From assembly GCA_030522415.1 (NCBI GenBank), contig CM060109.1, forward strand, positions 31,083,892 to 31,147,891: a DNA stretch of 64,000 nt, in the 5' to 3' direction. Below, piece after piece: positions 10,288 through 21,211 of this stretch. The first letter of the stretch is position 1; the number at the start of each line of letters is the position of its first letter. The notes beneath the pieces are model-generated. The model saw only the letters and a list, made by a program, of their open reading frames with translations. It was not told the origin of the DNA and did no database searches. The position numbers and the translations under genes were made by a program. The stretch is from Channallabes apus. Its lineage: Eukaryota > Chordata > Actinopteri > Siluriformes > Clariidae.

Positions 10288-10905
10288 TTAAGGGGGCAGC
10301 AATGGAGCTGTAGCCTCAGATGAAGCGATGGTAAAAGTTGGCAAAATCCAAGAATCTCTGAAGTTCCATTTCTCTAGTCTTGTGGTGGGCGTGGGCCAGT
10401 TCGTGACTGCATGGAGTTTAGCAGGCTCCATTTCAATGCCTGAGGGACCAATGACGAACCCCAGGAAAGTGGTGGTTGTTGTGTGAAATTCGCACTTCTC
10501 TGCTTTGACGAAAAGATTGTTCTCTAACAGTCTTTGTAGCACCTGTCGAACATGATGTTGGTGCTCTCCTAGGTCTCGGGAGAAGATTAAAATATCGTCC
10601 AGATAAACAAACACAAATAAATTCAGAAAGTCCCTGAAGACATCATTGATGAGGGCCTGAAAGACGGCCGGGGCGTTGGTCAGGCCAAACGGGACCACCA
10701 GGTACTCATAGTGTCCTGTTGGGGTATTAAAAGCAGTTTTCCATTTACATTTTTCACGAGATTTACTGAAGACCTCCTTGAGATCATGGTACTCTGAAGG
10801 GACGGCAGTGAGGTCCGGTGGTTCCTCCACAGATGCAGGGCTGAGGCAGGACGTGGCTGCAGCTCGCAGGCAGGAAGTGGCGCATGACGGGTTCCAGGTT
10901 ACAAA
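10288..10905 (-). pseudogene. Gypsy-1 reverse transcriptase, internally deleted
   Basis: The frame begins with the Gypsy RT lead-in ([15 protein letters not shown]), then goes at once to [20 protein letters not shown] and [10 protein letters not shown], the YxDD catalytic box. The fingers and the first catalytic Asp motif, normally over 100 residues between these blocks, are missing. A frameshift near 10370 then breaks the link to RNase H. Upstream coding sequence resumes across the Rex1 insertion at 19356. Confidence 0.85.
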
Positions 10906-11288
10906 TTCAAATTCAAATTCAAATTTTATTAGTCACATACACAATCATACACAGTATAATATGCAGTGAAATGCTTTTATACGACCGCCAGTGACCTTAA
11001 AAAAAAAAGAAAATAAGAAAATAAAATCTTGTACGTAAAATAAATAATCAATAAAAAGGAAATACTAAAGAAATAATTTTAACTAGTAAAATTTGTAAAA
11101 TTAACTGTGCATAAGGGCATAATAAAATATTGCAAAAATATAGAAATATGGTATTAAAGTGTCAGTGGTTGTGCAAATATGCATAAAAGGTGACATGTGC
11201 AATTGTCTAGATGTATGAGTATTTAGTGCAAGTGTGTATGAATGTGTCCATGATTGTCCAGTCAGTGTTGTGAGCTTAAAAGATGTTA

Positions 11289-12592
11289 TTAGTCCTGTGT
11301 GGAGGTGTGATTGAGAGACCTTATCGCCTGCGGGAAGAAGCTCCTCCTCAGTCTCTCTGTGTTGGCCTTTAGGGAGCGGAATCTCTTCCCAGACCGCAAC
11401 AAAGAGAACAGTCCATTACTGGGGTGACTGAGGTCCTTCATGATCTTCCTGGCCTTAGTCCAGCACCGCTTGCTATAGATGGAATGCAGGTCAGGGAGCT
11501 CAGTGCGGATGATGCGCTCGGCTGATCGCACCACCCTCTGTAGAGCTCGTCTGTCCTGCATGGTGCTGTTCCCGAACCAGGTCGTGATGTTTCCCGTCAG
11601 GATGCTCTCTATGGTGCAGGAGTAGAAGTTCCTGAGCACCTTGGAGGGCAGTCTAAAGTCTCTCAAGCGTCTGAGGTGGTAGAGACGCTGCCGGGCTTTT
11701 TTCACCACGGTGTTGATGTGACAGGACCATGATAGGTCCTGCGTGATGTGAACACCGAGGTATCTGAAGCTGTCCACTCTCTCCACTGGGCTCCTGTTGA
11801 TGACGGGGGTCTGGTAGTTCCTCTCCTGCTTTGTACTAAAGTCCACTATCAGCTCCTTTGTCTTACTGACGTTCAGGAGGAGATTGTTCCTCTGGCACCA
11901 GTTCTCCAGATTTCCAATCTCCTCTAGGTAGTCCGACTCATCATTGTTGGTGATCAGTCCGACCACGACGGTGTCGTCAGCAAACTTGATGATGGAGGTG
12001 GAGTTGGTAGTGGCCACGCAGTCGTGGGTGTACAAAGAGTACAGCAGGGGGCTCAGAACACAACCCTGGGGGGCTCCAGTGCTGAGAGTGAGTGTAGCTG
12101 AGACATGTCCGCCCATCCTTACTGCCTGTGGTCTGCCAGTCAGAAAATTGGAGATCCACTGACATATAGATGAGCTCAGTCCCAGGTGCTCCAGCTTGGT
12201 GGTGAGTGTGGAAGGAATTATTGTGTTAAAAGCAGAGCTGTAGTCGATGAAGAGCATTTTAACATAATTCCCTTTCCTAGTGTCCAGGTGAGTGAGTGAT
12301 GTGTGGAGGAGATGAGAGATTGCATCGTCTGTGGAGCGGTTCTGACGGTATGCAAACTGTAGTGGGTCCAGTGTGTCGGGTAGTGAAGAAATGATGAAGT
12401 CTCTGATAAGGCGTTCAAAGCACTTCATCACTACTGAGGTGAGGGCCACAGGGCGATAGTCATTGAGAGAAGCAGGATGTGGTTTCTTTGGAACAGGAAC
12501 AATAATGGACTCTTTGAAGCATGTGGGGATCACCACTGAGATATTCAACATCTCTTTATCTCAGTCGAACACAGGTGCTAGCTGATCTGCGC
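11289..12592 (-). pseudogene. Rex1-type LINE reverse transcriptase, C-terminal part
   Basis: This frame has the LINE RT blocks in order: [33 protein letters not shown] (catalytic Asp), [19 protein letters not shown], and [14 protein letters not shown] (the FADD catalytic box). A C-terminal basic domain follows. The frame starts at an internal Met just after an in-frame TGA at about 12560, close to where L2-A entered. All RT motifs are intact, but the N-terminal half lies 5 kb away beyond L2-A. Confidence 0.85.
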
Positions 12593-12597
12593 AGGAT

Positions 12598-13354
12598 TCA
12601 ATTCAATTCAATTCAATTTTATTTATATAGCGCTTTTAACAATGGTCATTGTCTCAAAGCAGCTTCACAAAAATTAAAGAAATTTAACAAAAAAAAAAAC
12701 TGTATATAGAATAATTATATATAAAATAATAAATAAATAAATAAAATTATAATAGAAAATAAATAAATAAAAACAAATAATAATAATTATAGAAAAAAAA
12801 AAATAATTGGAAGTGTGGATGTGTGAGAAAAATGTGCAGATAATAATGAGACGAATGAATGAAATTTCTCTGATGAGCAAGCCAAGGGTGACGGCGACGG
12901 TGGCAAGGAAAAACTCCCTGAGATGGCAATAGGAAGAAACCTTGAGAGGAACCAGACTCAACAGGGAACCCATCCTCATTTGGGCGATAACAGATAGAAA
13001 TATAACATCTTGTGTGTTGTGCAGGTGAAAATTCAATATGACAGAAATTATTTAAATTGACATGAAGACCAGTTCAGCATAGGGACGAGTCAGTAGGTGC
13101 AGAGGGCAGATGAGGTCTGGATCACTGGAAGCACAGGAGCAGCATGTGTAGCTCCAACCATCATAAAGCTGAATCCAGCTGGAGCTGGTCCTTCTCTGGA
13201 TGCCTCAGGAACCTCGCAGGGTCGGCCTTTGTCTACTGAAGCTGGCAAAATCTCCCGATGCCTCGGGATGGGTAGAGAAATACAGAACAGATGGGGAGAA
13301 TTAGCGTAGTTGCCATTCGGTATAGGTGTACTGGAGTATGAGTACTGGGATGAG
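12598..13354 (-). other. L2-A 3' UTR and tail
   Basis: Minus-strand reading gives a long AT-rich 3' UTR ending in a stem-loop-like segment, 'gcgctatataaataaa', and GAATT-type tandem repeats. In L2 elements the 3' end and short tail repeats are what the RT recognises for target-primed reverse transcription. No separate gene is present. Confidence 0.7.
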
Positions 13355-16315
13355 TTATGTGTATGCCAGATTAAAAAGATGCGTCTTGAGTCTACTTTTG
13401 AACTGAGAAACCGTGTCTGCTCCCCGAACACTGTCTGGAAGGCTATTCCAAAGCTTTGGAGCTAAATATGAAAAAGCCCTACCCCCTTTTGTAGATTTTG
13501 AAATTCTGGGAACTACCAGAAGTCCGGAGTTTTGTGATCTTAAGGCGCGTGGTGGATTGTAGCGTATCAGAAGACTGGTTAGGTATGTGGGAGCTAAACC
13601 ATTTAAGGCCTTGTATGTAAGTAATACTATTTTGTAATTTATTCTAAACTGAACAGGTAGCCAGTGCAGGGATGATAATATTGGGGTTATATGATCATAT
13701 TTTCTGGATCTAGTGAGAACCCTGGCAGCTGCATTTTGGATTAACTGAAGCTTGTTTATTGAGGATGCAGGACAACCACCTAGTAATGCATTACAATAGT
13801 CCAGTCTGGAGGTCATGAATGCATGAACTAGTTTTTCTGCATCAGATACGGATAAGATGTTCCTAAGTTTAGCAATATTTCGAAGATGGAAAAAGGCTGT
13901 TTTTGTGATATTTGAAATGTGATTTTCAAAAGACAAGTTACTGTCTAATATTACTCCCAGATCTTTTACTGCTGAGCTGGTAATAACAGTACATCCTTCT
14001 AAGCGCAAGCTGAATTGTGAAAGCTGTTGTGTGCTGGTTTTTGGGCCAATAAGTAATATCTCTGTCTTATCTGAATTTAATAAAAGAAAGTTATTGGTCA
14101 TCCAATCTTTTATGTCCTGGACACACTCAGTTAATCTAGACAGCTTAGGTATTTCGTCTGGTTTAGTTGAGATATATAATTGGGTATCATCAGCATAACA
14201 ATGGAAACTAATCCCATGTCTTCTAATGATGTTACCCAAGGGAAGCATGTATATTGAGAACAACAGAGGTCCTAAAACTGACCCTTGTGGGACCCCATAT
14301 TTCACTGGCATTATACCAGACGGTTCTCCATTTAGATCTACAAAATGGTAGCGATCAGACAGGTAAGATCTAAACCATTTTAATGCCTGTCCCTGAATAC
14401 CTATATAATTTTGTAAGCGATCTATGAGAATATTATGATCTATAGTGTCGAATGCAGCACTAAGATCAAGCAGGACTAGCAATGAGATGCAGCCTTGGTC
14501 TGAAGCTAAAAACAAGTCATTTGTAATCTTAACTAGTGCAGTTTCTGTGCTATGATGGGGCCTGAAACCTGACTGAAATTCTTCAAGGATGTTGTTATCC
14601 TGCAAGAATGTGCAAATTTGAGCTGATACTACTTTTTCTAGTATTTTTGATATGAACGGGAGGTTTGAAATCGGTCTGTAATTTTTTATTTCATTCGCGT
14701 CTAAATTAGATTTTTTAAGAAGCGGCTTAATAACTGCTAACTTGAAAGGTTTAGGGACGTGACCTAGATGTAATGAAGAATTAATAATGTTTAGGAGTGG
14801 CTCTCCAACCGTAAGCATCACTTCTTTTAAAAATCTGGTTGGGATTGGGTCTAACAGGCACGTTGTTGATTTAGCCGAGGTGATGAGTTTATACAGCTCT
14901 TCCTGTCCTATACCTGTAAAGCAGTGAAAATCTAAATGTGAAGCTATAGGCTGAACTGGATCGTGAGATACTATTAGAGGTTGAACCTCCATTATTTTCT
15001 TCCTGATATTATTGATTTTTTCATTAAAGAAGTCCATAAAGTCTTCACTTCTAAACTGTGATGGGATACTCTCTGCGGGCATCTTAGGTTTTGTTAGGCG
15101 AGCCACTGTACTAAATAAGAACCTGGGATTGTTTTGGTTTCTTGCTATCAGTTGGCTAAGATGCTCGGTCCTAGCAGTTTTTAGAGCCTGTCTATAGCTG
15201 CACATACTGTCTTTATACGCAATTCGAAAAACTTCTAATTTAGTTTTCCTCCATTTTCGCTCGAGGTTACGGGTTGCTCTCTTTAGGGCGCGAGTATGAC
15301 TGTTGTACCACGGTGCCAATGTTTTATCTCTGACTTTTTTTAATCTGATGGGAGCAACAGTGTCTAATGTACTGGTAAAAATAGTGCCCATGCTGCTAGT
15401 CACTTCATCTAGATCATCTGCATTTAGGGGTCTAATAAGAAATTGGGACAGATCCGGCAGATTACTTGTGAATCTGTCTTTAGTGGTGGGATTCATATTT
15501 CTAACAGATTGATAACGTGGGGAGACACAGCTAATCTGTTCTACGGGTAGAGTATATGTCAGGAGGTGATGATCTGTGATATCATCACTTTGAGGTATGA
15601 TCTCTATATTAGAGACATCTATACCATGGGATATAATTAAATCTAGCGTATGATTAAAGCGGTGAGTTGCTCCAATTATATTTTGCTTAACCCCAAAGGA
15701 ATTTAATAAATCCATAAATGTGAGTGCTAAAGCGTCGTTAGCATCATCTACATGAATGTTAAAGTCTCCTACTATCAATACTTTGTCAGAGTTAACCAAT
15801 AGGTCTGATAGCAGATGTCCAAATTCTTTAAGAAAATCGCCATATGGCCCCGGGGGTCTGTACACGGTGGCCAGGGTAAAATATAGCAAGGGTTTATTAC
15901 GTATTTCATTTAGTGCAACATTAATGATAAGCACTTCAAATGAATTAAACCTGGGCCTTATTTTCTGGGTAACAGTGAGTACATCATTGTAGATAGTGGC
16001 GACACCACCACCGCGACCAATTAGACGGGGCTCGTGCTTATAGAAATATCCTGACGGAGTAGACTCATTCAGACCAAAATATTCATTTGGTTTAAGCCAG
16101 GTTTCAGTGAGACAGAGTGCGTCAAGGCAATAATCTGAGATAATTTCATTAACAATAAGTGCTTTAGGCGCAAGGGATCTAATGTTGAGTAGTCCAAACT
16201 TTAGAGGTGGATTTTGACTACTTATTTTGCCTTTTTCTGGTTTTATGGTTATCAGATTGTTTCGGGCAAATTTAACAAATTTATTCTTTTTTCTCAGTAT
16301 TCGGGGAACAGACAC
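13355..16315 (-). CDS. L2-A ORF2: endonuclease-reverse transcriptase
   Basis: The 986-residue frame is open from ATG at 16315 to the stop at 13355, the usual length for an L2 ORF2. Residues about 35-270 form the endonuclease: LLNIRS-like start, [25 protein letters not shown] and SDHHLL-type [10 protein letters not shown] blocks follow: [48 protein letters not shown] and [13 protein letters not shown] (catalytic YADD). The C-terminal part ends with an [23 protein letters not shown] segment common in L2. The enzyme nicks DNA and copies L2 RNA at the nick. All catalytic motifs that I can identify are present; whether it is active is not known. Confidence 0.9.
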   Translation of the reverse strand: MSVPRILRKKNKFVKFARNNLITIKPEKGKISSQNPPLKFGLLNIRSLAPKALIVNEIISDYCLDALCLTETWLKPNEYFGLNESTPSGYFYKHEPRLIGRGGGVATIYNDVLTVTQKIRPRFNSFEVLIINVALNEIRNKPLLYFTLATVYRPPGPYGDFLKEFGHLLSDLLVNSDKVLIVGDFNIHVDDANDALALTFMDLLNSFGVKQNIIGATHRFNHTLDLIISHGIDVSNIEIIPQSDDITDHHLLTYTLPVEQISCVSPRYQSVRNMNPTTKDRFTSNLPDLSQFLIRPLNADDLDEVTSSMGTIFTSTLDTVAPIRLKKVRDKTLAPWYNSHTRALKRATRNLERKWRKTKLEVFRIAYKDSMCSYRQALKTARTEHLSQLIARNQNNPRFLFSTVARLTKPKMPAESIPSQFRSEDFMDFFNEKINNIRKKIMEVQPLIVSHDPVQPIASHLDFHCFTGIGQEELYKLITSAKSTTCLLDPIPTRFLKEVMLTVGEPLLNIINSSLHLGHVPKPFKLAVIKPLLKKSNLDANEIKNYRPISNLPFISKILEKVVSAQICTFLQDNNILEEFQSGFRPHHSTETALVKITNDLFLASDQGCISLLVLLDLSAAFDTIDHNILIDRLQNYIGIQGQALKWFRSYLSDRYHFVDLNGEPSGIMPVKYGVPQGSVLGPLLFSIYMLPLGNIIRRHGISFHCYADDTQLYISTKPDEIPKLSRLTECVQDIKDWMTNNFLLLNSDKTEILLIGPKTSTQQLSQFSLRLEGCTVITSSAVKDLGVILDSNLSFENHISNITKTAFFHLRNIAKLRNILSVSDAEKLVHAFMTSRLDYCNALLGGCPASSINKLQLIQNAAARVLTRSRKYDHITPILSSLHWLPVQFRINYKIVLLTYKALNGLAPTYLTSLLIRYNPPRALRSQNSGLLVVPRISKSTKGGRAFSYLAPKLWNSLPDSVRGADTVSQFKSRLKTHLFNLAYT

Positions 16316-16411
16316 AGTTTCTATAGGACAAGCTATGTGTGTTCGTCTATCACTACGTTGAGTTGTGATGTGTCTAATATGTTTGGAATCTACAGTATGA
16401 CTTACCGCCAG

Positions 16412-17335
16412 TCAGATGGTTCGTAGTGTTCTGGAGATGTTGTCAGAGAGGACCGCTGCTCCAGCTCTGCTAGGGTGTAGGCCATCGGTGTGATAGAGCC
16501 TAGGACGCTCCCAGAAAACATTCCAGTTATCAACAAAGCGTAATTTCTGTTGTTGACACCAAGATTGTAACCATTCATTAAAAGCAAATAATCTACTGAA
16601 CTTCTCGATTCCTCGCTGAAATGTGGGAAGCGGTCCAGATACGATGATCCTTGTCGTGGGTGATGTGCTGCGGACCTTCTCGACCAGGCTCCTGAAGTCC
16701 TTCTTTAGGATCTCCGTCTGCCTCAGCCTGGTGTCGTTCGTGCCGGCATGAAGAACCACAGCTCCAATGTTCTTCCTCAGGGCAGCAGGCACCTGTGCAG
16801 CAACATCAAGAACACGTGCACCAGGTAAACAGCGTGTGTGCACCTTACCTTTAGCCGTGGTAGCACGCACGTGACGAACGATGGAGTCTCCGATGACCAG
16901 GACGTCTTGTGCCGTCTCGCGGAGAGGAGCGAAGCGGTTTTGGGTCGAGATGTCGAAGACGGGTGGTGGTGGTGGAGGGGGAGAGGTCCTCGCCCGGGGC
17001 TTGGCGTGCTTCTTCCGCCGCTCCTGTATCCAGGGTCCGTGGTATCCCGGCGCCGGGGTGTAGGAACACTGGGCGGGCTGCGTCCTTGGTGTGTTGGACC
17101 TGGGCAGAGAAACACGCGGGGTTGAGGTTGTAGGAGAATTCTCACGCCGAGAATTTACCTGGGACAGATGAGCGTCGGTCTGCGTCGATTCAAGCGTGGC
17201 TTTCCGCTGCTGTAACCGGGCCAGCTTCACCTGTAGCTCACGGATCAGCTTCTCCACGGCCTCCACCTCCAAATCCACCGAGTGCAGCTCCAATGTCTCC
17301 TCACCTGCACTCAGAGGCAGAATCACAACCGACAT
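16412..17335 (-). CDS. L2-A ORF1: coiled coil plus SGNH-esterase-like domain
   Basis: I prefer the ATG at 17335 (MSVVILPL) over 17380, because the acidic coiled coil starts right after it. Residues about 15-55 are heptad-like (EAVEKLIRELQVKLARLQQR), then a Pro/Ser/Arg-rich linker with a Pro8 run, then an SGNH hydrolase fold: VLVIGDSIVRHV (nucleophile Ser), HAGTND (Gly/Asn box) and DGLHPS (Asp-x-x-His). This esterase-like ORF1 is known in CR1/L2 elements and is thought to help bind RNA or lipid. It ends 97 bases upstream of ORF2. Frame intact. Confidence 0.85.
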   Translation of the reverse strand: MSVVILPLSAGEETLELHSVDLEVEAVEKLIRELQVKLARLQQRKATLESTQTDAHLSQVNSRRENSPTTSTPRVSLPRSNTPRTQPAQCSYTPAPGYHGPWIQERRKKHAKPRARTSPPPPPPPVFDISTQNRFAPLRETAQDVLVIGDSIVRHVRATTAKGKVHTRCLPGARVLDVAAQVPAALRKNIGAVVLHAGTNDTRLRQTEILKKDFRSLVEKVRSTSPTTRIIVSGPLPTFQRGIEKFSRLFAFNEWLQSWCQQQKLRFVDNWNVFWERPRLYHTDGLHPSRAGAAVLSDNISRTLRTI

Positions 17336-17643
17336 GGTGTCTAAACACGGAAAATAATCGGTGTGAGGAAGCGAAAACAAACTTTACAAACAAACAAACA
17401 AACGTGATAGATGGGCTAGCGATGCTAATGCTAATTAGCGATGCTAATGTCGGCTAAAAGCGGTGTGCTGCAAAACAATTAAAAGTTAACGATATAACAC
17501 GCGTTTCGAGTAAATATATTATAAGATACTTATCCGTTTTATGTACACTCTTCGTAAGGGGACGAAAAAGTTTAAAAGTTGGTCAGTATGGTGGAGCTCG
17601 GAAAAAAGCAGCTTCTCAGCGTCCTCCCAGGATCCAGGATCTG
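17336..17643 (-). promoter_or_regulatory. L2-A 5' UTR with internal promoter region
   Basis: This stretch has no coding sequence. It includes an interspersed AACA-type run (17386-17402) and a tandem duplicate of 'gcgatgctaatg' at about 17418-17450. In LINEs the 5' UTR holds the internal promoter; no specific box can be proven here. Confidence 0.4.
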
Positions 17644-17648
17644 AGGAT

Positions 17649-18143
17649 ACGACCTGAGATGCCGTCTGGCCCTGCTGCTTTCCTGGTGTTCGCTCTCTTG
17701 AAGGCTCTCCTCACGTCGTGCTCGGAGATGATGAGCGCGTTCCCGGTGCTGACTGTGTCTTCCTGTCTGCAGCCGTTAGCGCCGCTAGCATTAGCGCCGT
17801 TAGCATTAGCGCCGTTAGCATTAGCATTGCTAGCGTCTTTAGCTGCAGCCTCGAAGCGAGCGTAAAATGTGTTCAGCTCGTCTGCCAGAGTCGCGTCCGC
17901 GTTCGTCATACCGGATGTTGGTGCTTTGTAGTCCGTTATTGTTCTCAGTCCCTGCCACAGGCTCCTAGAGTCACTCTGTTGAAGCTGTGACTCTAGTTTT
18001 CTCCCGTAGCGCTGCTTCGCCTCTTTCACCGCCTTCCGGACGTTATATGACGCAGCCTTGTACGGTTCCATGTCCCCCGACGCAAGTCCCGTGTTGTAGG
18101 CAGCGGTGCGAGATCTCAGAGCGTCGCGGATGGTTTTATCCAC
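17649..18143 (-). pseudogene. Rex1-type LINE, segment between endonuclease and RT
   Basis: The frame contains SLWQGLRTITDYKAP and a short tandem NANGANANGANASGANG stretch (alternating GCTAAC units at 17780-17830), then RKAAGPDGISGRILR, the N-terminal RT motif. It ends where L2-A begins. The preceding codon is TAG at about 18144, in frame with the upstream endonuclease, so a single nonsense change separates the two. Confidence 0.75.
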
Positions 18144-19079
18144 CTACGGCTTCTGGTTGGGAAACGTTCTGATAGTCTTTTTCTCCACCGTATCGTCCAC
18201 TAGCTTCCCAATAAATCCCACAACCGCTTCGGTAAACACGCTGACGTCATCATCGGAGCTGTTTCTGAACATGTCCCAGTCTGCGTCATCGAGTGCGTCC
18301 TGTAACGCGGCCACCGATTGGTCCGTCCAGCGCGCGACCTCCCTCTGAGCCGGCACTTCCTGTTTCAGCCTTTGTTTATATTTTGGCATGAGGAAAATGG
18401 CGGCGTGGTCGGATTTACCAAACGCTGGAAGAGATTGTGCCTTGTAACCGTCTTTGACCGTGGTATAACAGTGGTCCAGTGTCCTTTCGCCCCTGGTGGG
18501 GCAGGTGATGTGCTGATAAAAGTTCGGCGCTGCGCGTTTGAGGTTGGCGCTATTAAAATCCCCCGCCACAATGAGCGCAGCGTCCCGGTGTTGTGTCTGG
18601 TGCTGTGTGAGCGCCTCATGCAGCTCGCATAAGGCAGTTTCAGTGTCCGCTTGTGGAGGTATGTAAACGGCGCTGATTATGACCGATGTGAACTCCCGTG
18701 GAAGATAAAATGGACGACACATGATGGACAGTAGTTCTAGGTTTGGTGTGCAGGAGCGTGTAAGAGGAACAACGCTCGCGCTGTTGCACCAGCTGTTGTT
18801 CACCATTAAGCACACGCCGCCTCCCCTTGACTTCCCCGAGTCCCGCGTCCTGTCCATGCGGTGAACCGAGAAGAACTCGGCTGGTTGTATGGCGTGGTCT
18901 GGCACCGCTGGGTTCAGCCATGTCTCGGTGAAGCAGAGGAGATTGCAGTCCCGAATGTCTCTCTGGAACTTTATCCTGGCCCTGAGGTCATCCAGTTTGT
19001 TCTCCAGTGACTGGACGTTGGCGAGCAGGATGCTAGGCAGAGGTGTGCGGTGTGCACGGGCTCGGAGCCTGTTCCTCAC
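18144..19079 (-). pseudogene. Rex1-type LINE endonuclease domain
   Basis: The APE-like endonuclease motifs run in order: LLANVQSLENKLDDL, LLCFTETWLN, SRGGGVCLMVNNSWC, VIISAVYIPPQA, IVAGDFNSANL and GKSDHAAIFLM. The frame ends FPNQKP then TAG, directly continued in the same frame by VDKTIRDALRSR at 18143. The first Met at 19079 is a plausible ORF2 start. Motifs are intact; the nonsense codon disconnects it from RT. Confidence 0.85.
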
Positions 19080-19355
19080 GCCAGCTCGTTTCCCTCGGGT
19101 CCGTCGCTTCGCGTCGCGTCCATTGTTCTCCCTCAGGATCTCACTCGGCCAGTTCGGATCCGGAGTTAAAACCGTCGAATTGTGAGTACATTGTATACCA
19201 ATAGAAACAAGAGTGTCTCTATCATACCTAATGTACTCAATGGTGGTGATTTTGCCGATTTTAAAACACTGAAAACTAACTTAAAAAACAAAAACAAAGA
19301 AAAGGTGGTCGGAGCAGTCGTGACGGCAGCCGACCTCACCGGCGCCATCTTGATT
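19080..19355 (-). other. Rex1-type LINE 5' UTR
   Basis: Non-coding and AT-rich except for the GC-rich first 60 bases, which read caagatggcgccggtgaggt on the minus strand. The same aagatggcgccggtg opening is found at the 5' end of L2-B (26462), suggesting a shared LINE promoter-start motif with a YY1-like aaGATGGCgcc core. Confidence 0.5.
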
Positions 19356-19965
19356 GAACGATGGTGTTCCTGACCCAATCGAGTTGAGGATTGTGACGGG
19401 TTAGCCAGGGCAGGCCCAGGACAACAGAAGCATGTGATCCCTCCATGATAAACAGAGAAGTTTGTTCTAAATGGTTGCCCAAGACCCTTAGCCCGATAAG
19501 GGGAGTTCTGTGTGTGATAGATAGGAGTGGGCTGCCATCGAGTGCCTGAACTTTGTGGTGGGTCTCCAAAGGTAGGGCGGGGATTCCTAGGGTCTTGGCA
19601 GAAGTCGCATTGATCAGGTTGCGGTCTGAACCTGAATCAATCAGTGCCAGCACCAGGTGGGTCCGTTGCTCGTGGATGAGAAAAACTGGAAACAGGCGGC
19701 GTTGATCTGGGAATCTTTCTGGTGACACACCCTCCAATCCTCCCAGCTGGACTAGAAGACGCTCCCTTTTAACAGGACGGACAGTTCTTGAGCTGATGAC
19801 ATGATTTCCCACAGTAGAAGCATGCACCATCAACTCTGCGTCGTCGTCGTTCTTCAGGGGAAACGCGGGTCCTGTCCAGTCGCATGGGTCTCTCCTGAGG
19901 ATTAGTTTGAGGGGAGCGAGACTGTGGGCGGTCTCTGGGTTGTGAGGGTCTGGTTGACTTTCCAA
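19356..19965 (-). pseudogene. Gypsy-1 protease
   Basis: LVLALIDSGSDRNLI carries the DSG active-site triad of a retroviral-type aspartic protease, and ASVVLGLPWLTRHNP is the flap-downstream motif common in Gypsy polyproteins. The frame runs into the Rex1 5' UTR after NTIVQS; the last few residues are LINE sequence. It overlaps the Gag frame (to 19769) in another phase, showing either natural frameshifting or decay. Confidence 0.8.
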
Positions 19966-20317
19966 GGCGGAGGCGCGAATCTACTCGGCCGGCCAGATCC
20001 ATGAGATCTTGGAACGACGAGGGAAGTTCTTGGGAGATCAACGTATCCTGGAGCGTCGCAGTCAGGCCTTCGAAGAAGGTATCACTTAGGGCCCGACCAT
20101 TCCACCCGCTGGAGAGAGCTAGGGTCTGGAACTCTATGGCGTAGTCATAGGCTGAACGTGAACCTTGGTGGAGTTTTAACAGCTTGTGACCTGCCTCCCT
20201 GCCATGACATGAGCGATCAAACACCCTCCTCATCTCTTTAGCGAAGTGGTCGTAGCTGGTGCAGCAGAAGTCCTGAGCATCCCAGAGTGCAGTGCTCCAT
20301 TCCCGGAGAGTTATCAC
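19769..20317 (-). pseudogene. Gypsy-1 Gag with zinc knuckle
   Basis: This frame has the retrotransposon Gag capsid motifs (VITLREWSTALWD without the V in frame, HFAKEMRRVFDRS, AYDYAIEFQTLA) and a knuckle CFYCGKSCHQLKNC. In the knuckle the usual Gly before His is Cys. It continues the upstream Gag part across a frameshift near 20320-20530. Gag would coat the RNA and form the particle. Confidence 0.8.
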
Positions 20318-20637
20318 GTATGCGACCTTGGAGTGTTCAGTGGGAAATGTGGATGGCTGGAGCTCAAATATCAGCGTGCACTGAGAGAGGAAGGAGCGAC
20401 AGGTGCCTGGATCTCCTTCATAGGTGGGGGGGGCTGGCAGTCGTGGTTCCCGTTGCGTGCAGGGGCCCCCACTTTGTGCCGGAGAGAGATGGAGCCGTTG
20501 TAGTTGGGAAATAACATCAGCAAGGGTTTACTTGCTGTTGAGCAGCTCCTGCTGGTGAGTCAAGTGCACCTTGACTCTCCAGCGCCGATTTCATGCGGTC
20601 AATATCTGCTGGATTCAATTCGCTGGCTGGATTATTC
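20318..20637 (-). pseudogene. Gypsy-1 leader and Gag N-terminus, start codon changed
   Basis: Directly inside the 5' LTR the minus strand reads gaataatccagccagcgaat, followed by the Gag start region. Where the third copy has ATG (63975-63977) this copy has TTG (plus-strand CAA at 20616-20618). The frame then meets a stop near 20517, and the Gag continues in a different phase. Confidence 0.7.
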
Positions 20638-21123
20638 TGTTGCGGTGCGGAGCGGACGAGGTGAATCCAGGCGCAGATGAATGACAGCAATGTAAAACGA
20701 GAGTGCGGTCGGAATGCGGAAGCGGAGGTCAATACCGGGAGATCAGTCAGCGTTGCGTCGAAGCCAAATCGTAAAACGAGAGCCGTAGTCAGAAGAGGAC
20801 GAGGCAAACAAAATCGAGACGAGAACCCGAAAGCAAAAACGAGAGACAAAAGCGGGCTTGGCAACGTGAAAGCAGGGAAAAATAAACGCGAGAGAATCGA
20901 GGCAAAAATACACAAGATAATCCAGCGATTTAAGCAGCGCACAGCGCGTGCTTAAATGCTGGAGTAATCAGACGGGGATTAGAGACAGGTGTGCAGACGG
21001 GGCGGAAACAGGGGCGTGGGAAAGGATACATACAGACAGGGGTAAACATGAGCACATGGGGAAAGTGACAGCGTGGGGAAAAAAAGGAGAGAACACGAGT
21101 CAGACAGGGCATGAATCATGACA
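20638..21123 (-). repeat. Gypsy-1 5' LTR (486 bp)
   Basis: It runs TGTTGCGG...CATGACA in plus-strand view and is followed by GCTTAC, the target duplication. It matches the truncated 3' LTR at 8294-8575 and the LTR at 63490-63955 (opposite strand). Its first 54 bp on the minus strand have no counterpart at 63.49 kb. Confidence 0.85.
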
Positions 21124-21211
21124 GCTTACGTTGGTTTAAGTTGGCTTACGGTCAAAAACTTGTGTTCTCCCCAACTTCCATATCTAGACTGACTTTTTTA
21201 CAGTGACATAG
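21124..21211 (-). other. Sequence flanking Gypsy-1, probably the rest of the BEL leader
   Basis: After the GCTTAC duplication, 'ggcttacggtc' echoes the 'agcttacggtt' phrase at 8241 in the BEL leader. This suggests the BEL 5' region continues here and ends in, or is cut by, the LTR-like block at 21212. Too short to prove. Confidence 0.35.

Larger units (their letters stand above)
12598..17643 (-). mobile_element. L2-A: near full-length two-ORF L2 LINE
   Basis: The element contains a 5' UTR with GC-rich start, ORF1, ORF2, a 3' UTR with the widespread fish L2 phrases (tccctgagatggcaatagga on the plus strand), and a (TTGAA)n tail at 12598-12620. An AGGAT at each edge (12593-12597 and 17644-17648) may be a short target duplication. 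Both ORFs are uninterrupted, so of the LINEs in this window it is the youngest and the only one with coding capacity. It sits inside the Rex1-type LINE. Confidence 0.85.
10906..19355 (-). mobile_element. Rex1-type LINE (CR1 group) interrupted by L2-A
   Basis: The 5' end is at about 19355 (minus-strand start caagatggcgccggt) and the 3' end at about 10906, where the tail repeats TTTGAA. Without L2-A it is about 3.4 kb. It encodes an apurinic-type endonuclease and a reverse transcriptase in one ORF, now broken by a stop at 18143 and by L2-A in the RT. It lies between the two halves of Gypsy-1. The Rex1 name rests on my recognition of the RT sequence style. Confidence 0.75.
8294..21123 (-). mobile_element. 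Gypsy-1: Ty3/Gypsy retroelement split by Rex1 and L2
   Basis: The ends are TGTTGCGG at 8294 and CATGACA at 21123, flanked by the direct repeat GCTTAC (8288-8293 and 21124-21129). Read on the minus strand the order is 5' LTR, Gag with zinc knuckle, protease, RT, RNase H, integrase, and a shortened 3' LTR. A Rex1-type LINE occupies 10906-19355, between protease and RT. The element also has its own deletions in RT and at the integrase/3' LTR end, plus frameshifts and stops, so it is dead. Confidence 0.85.
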
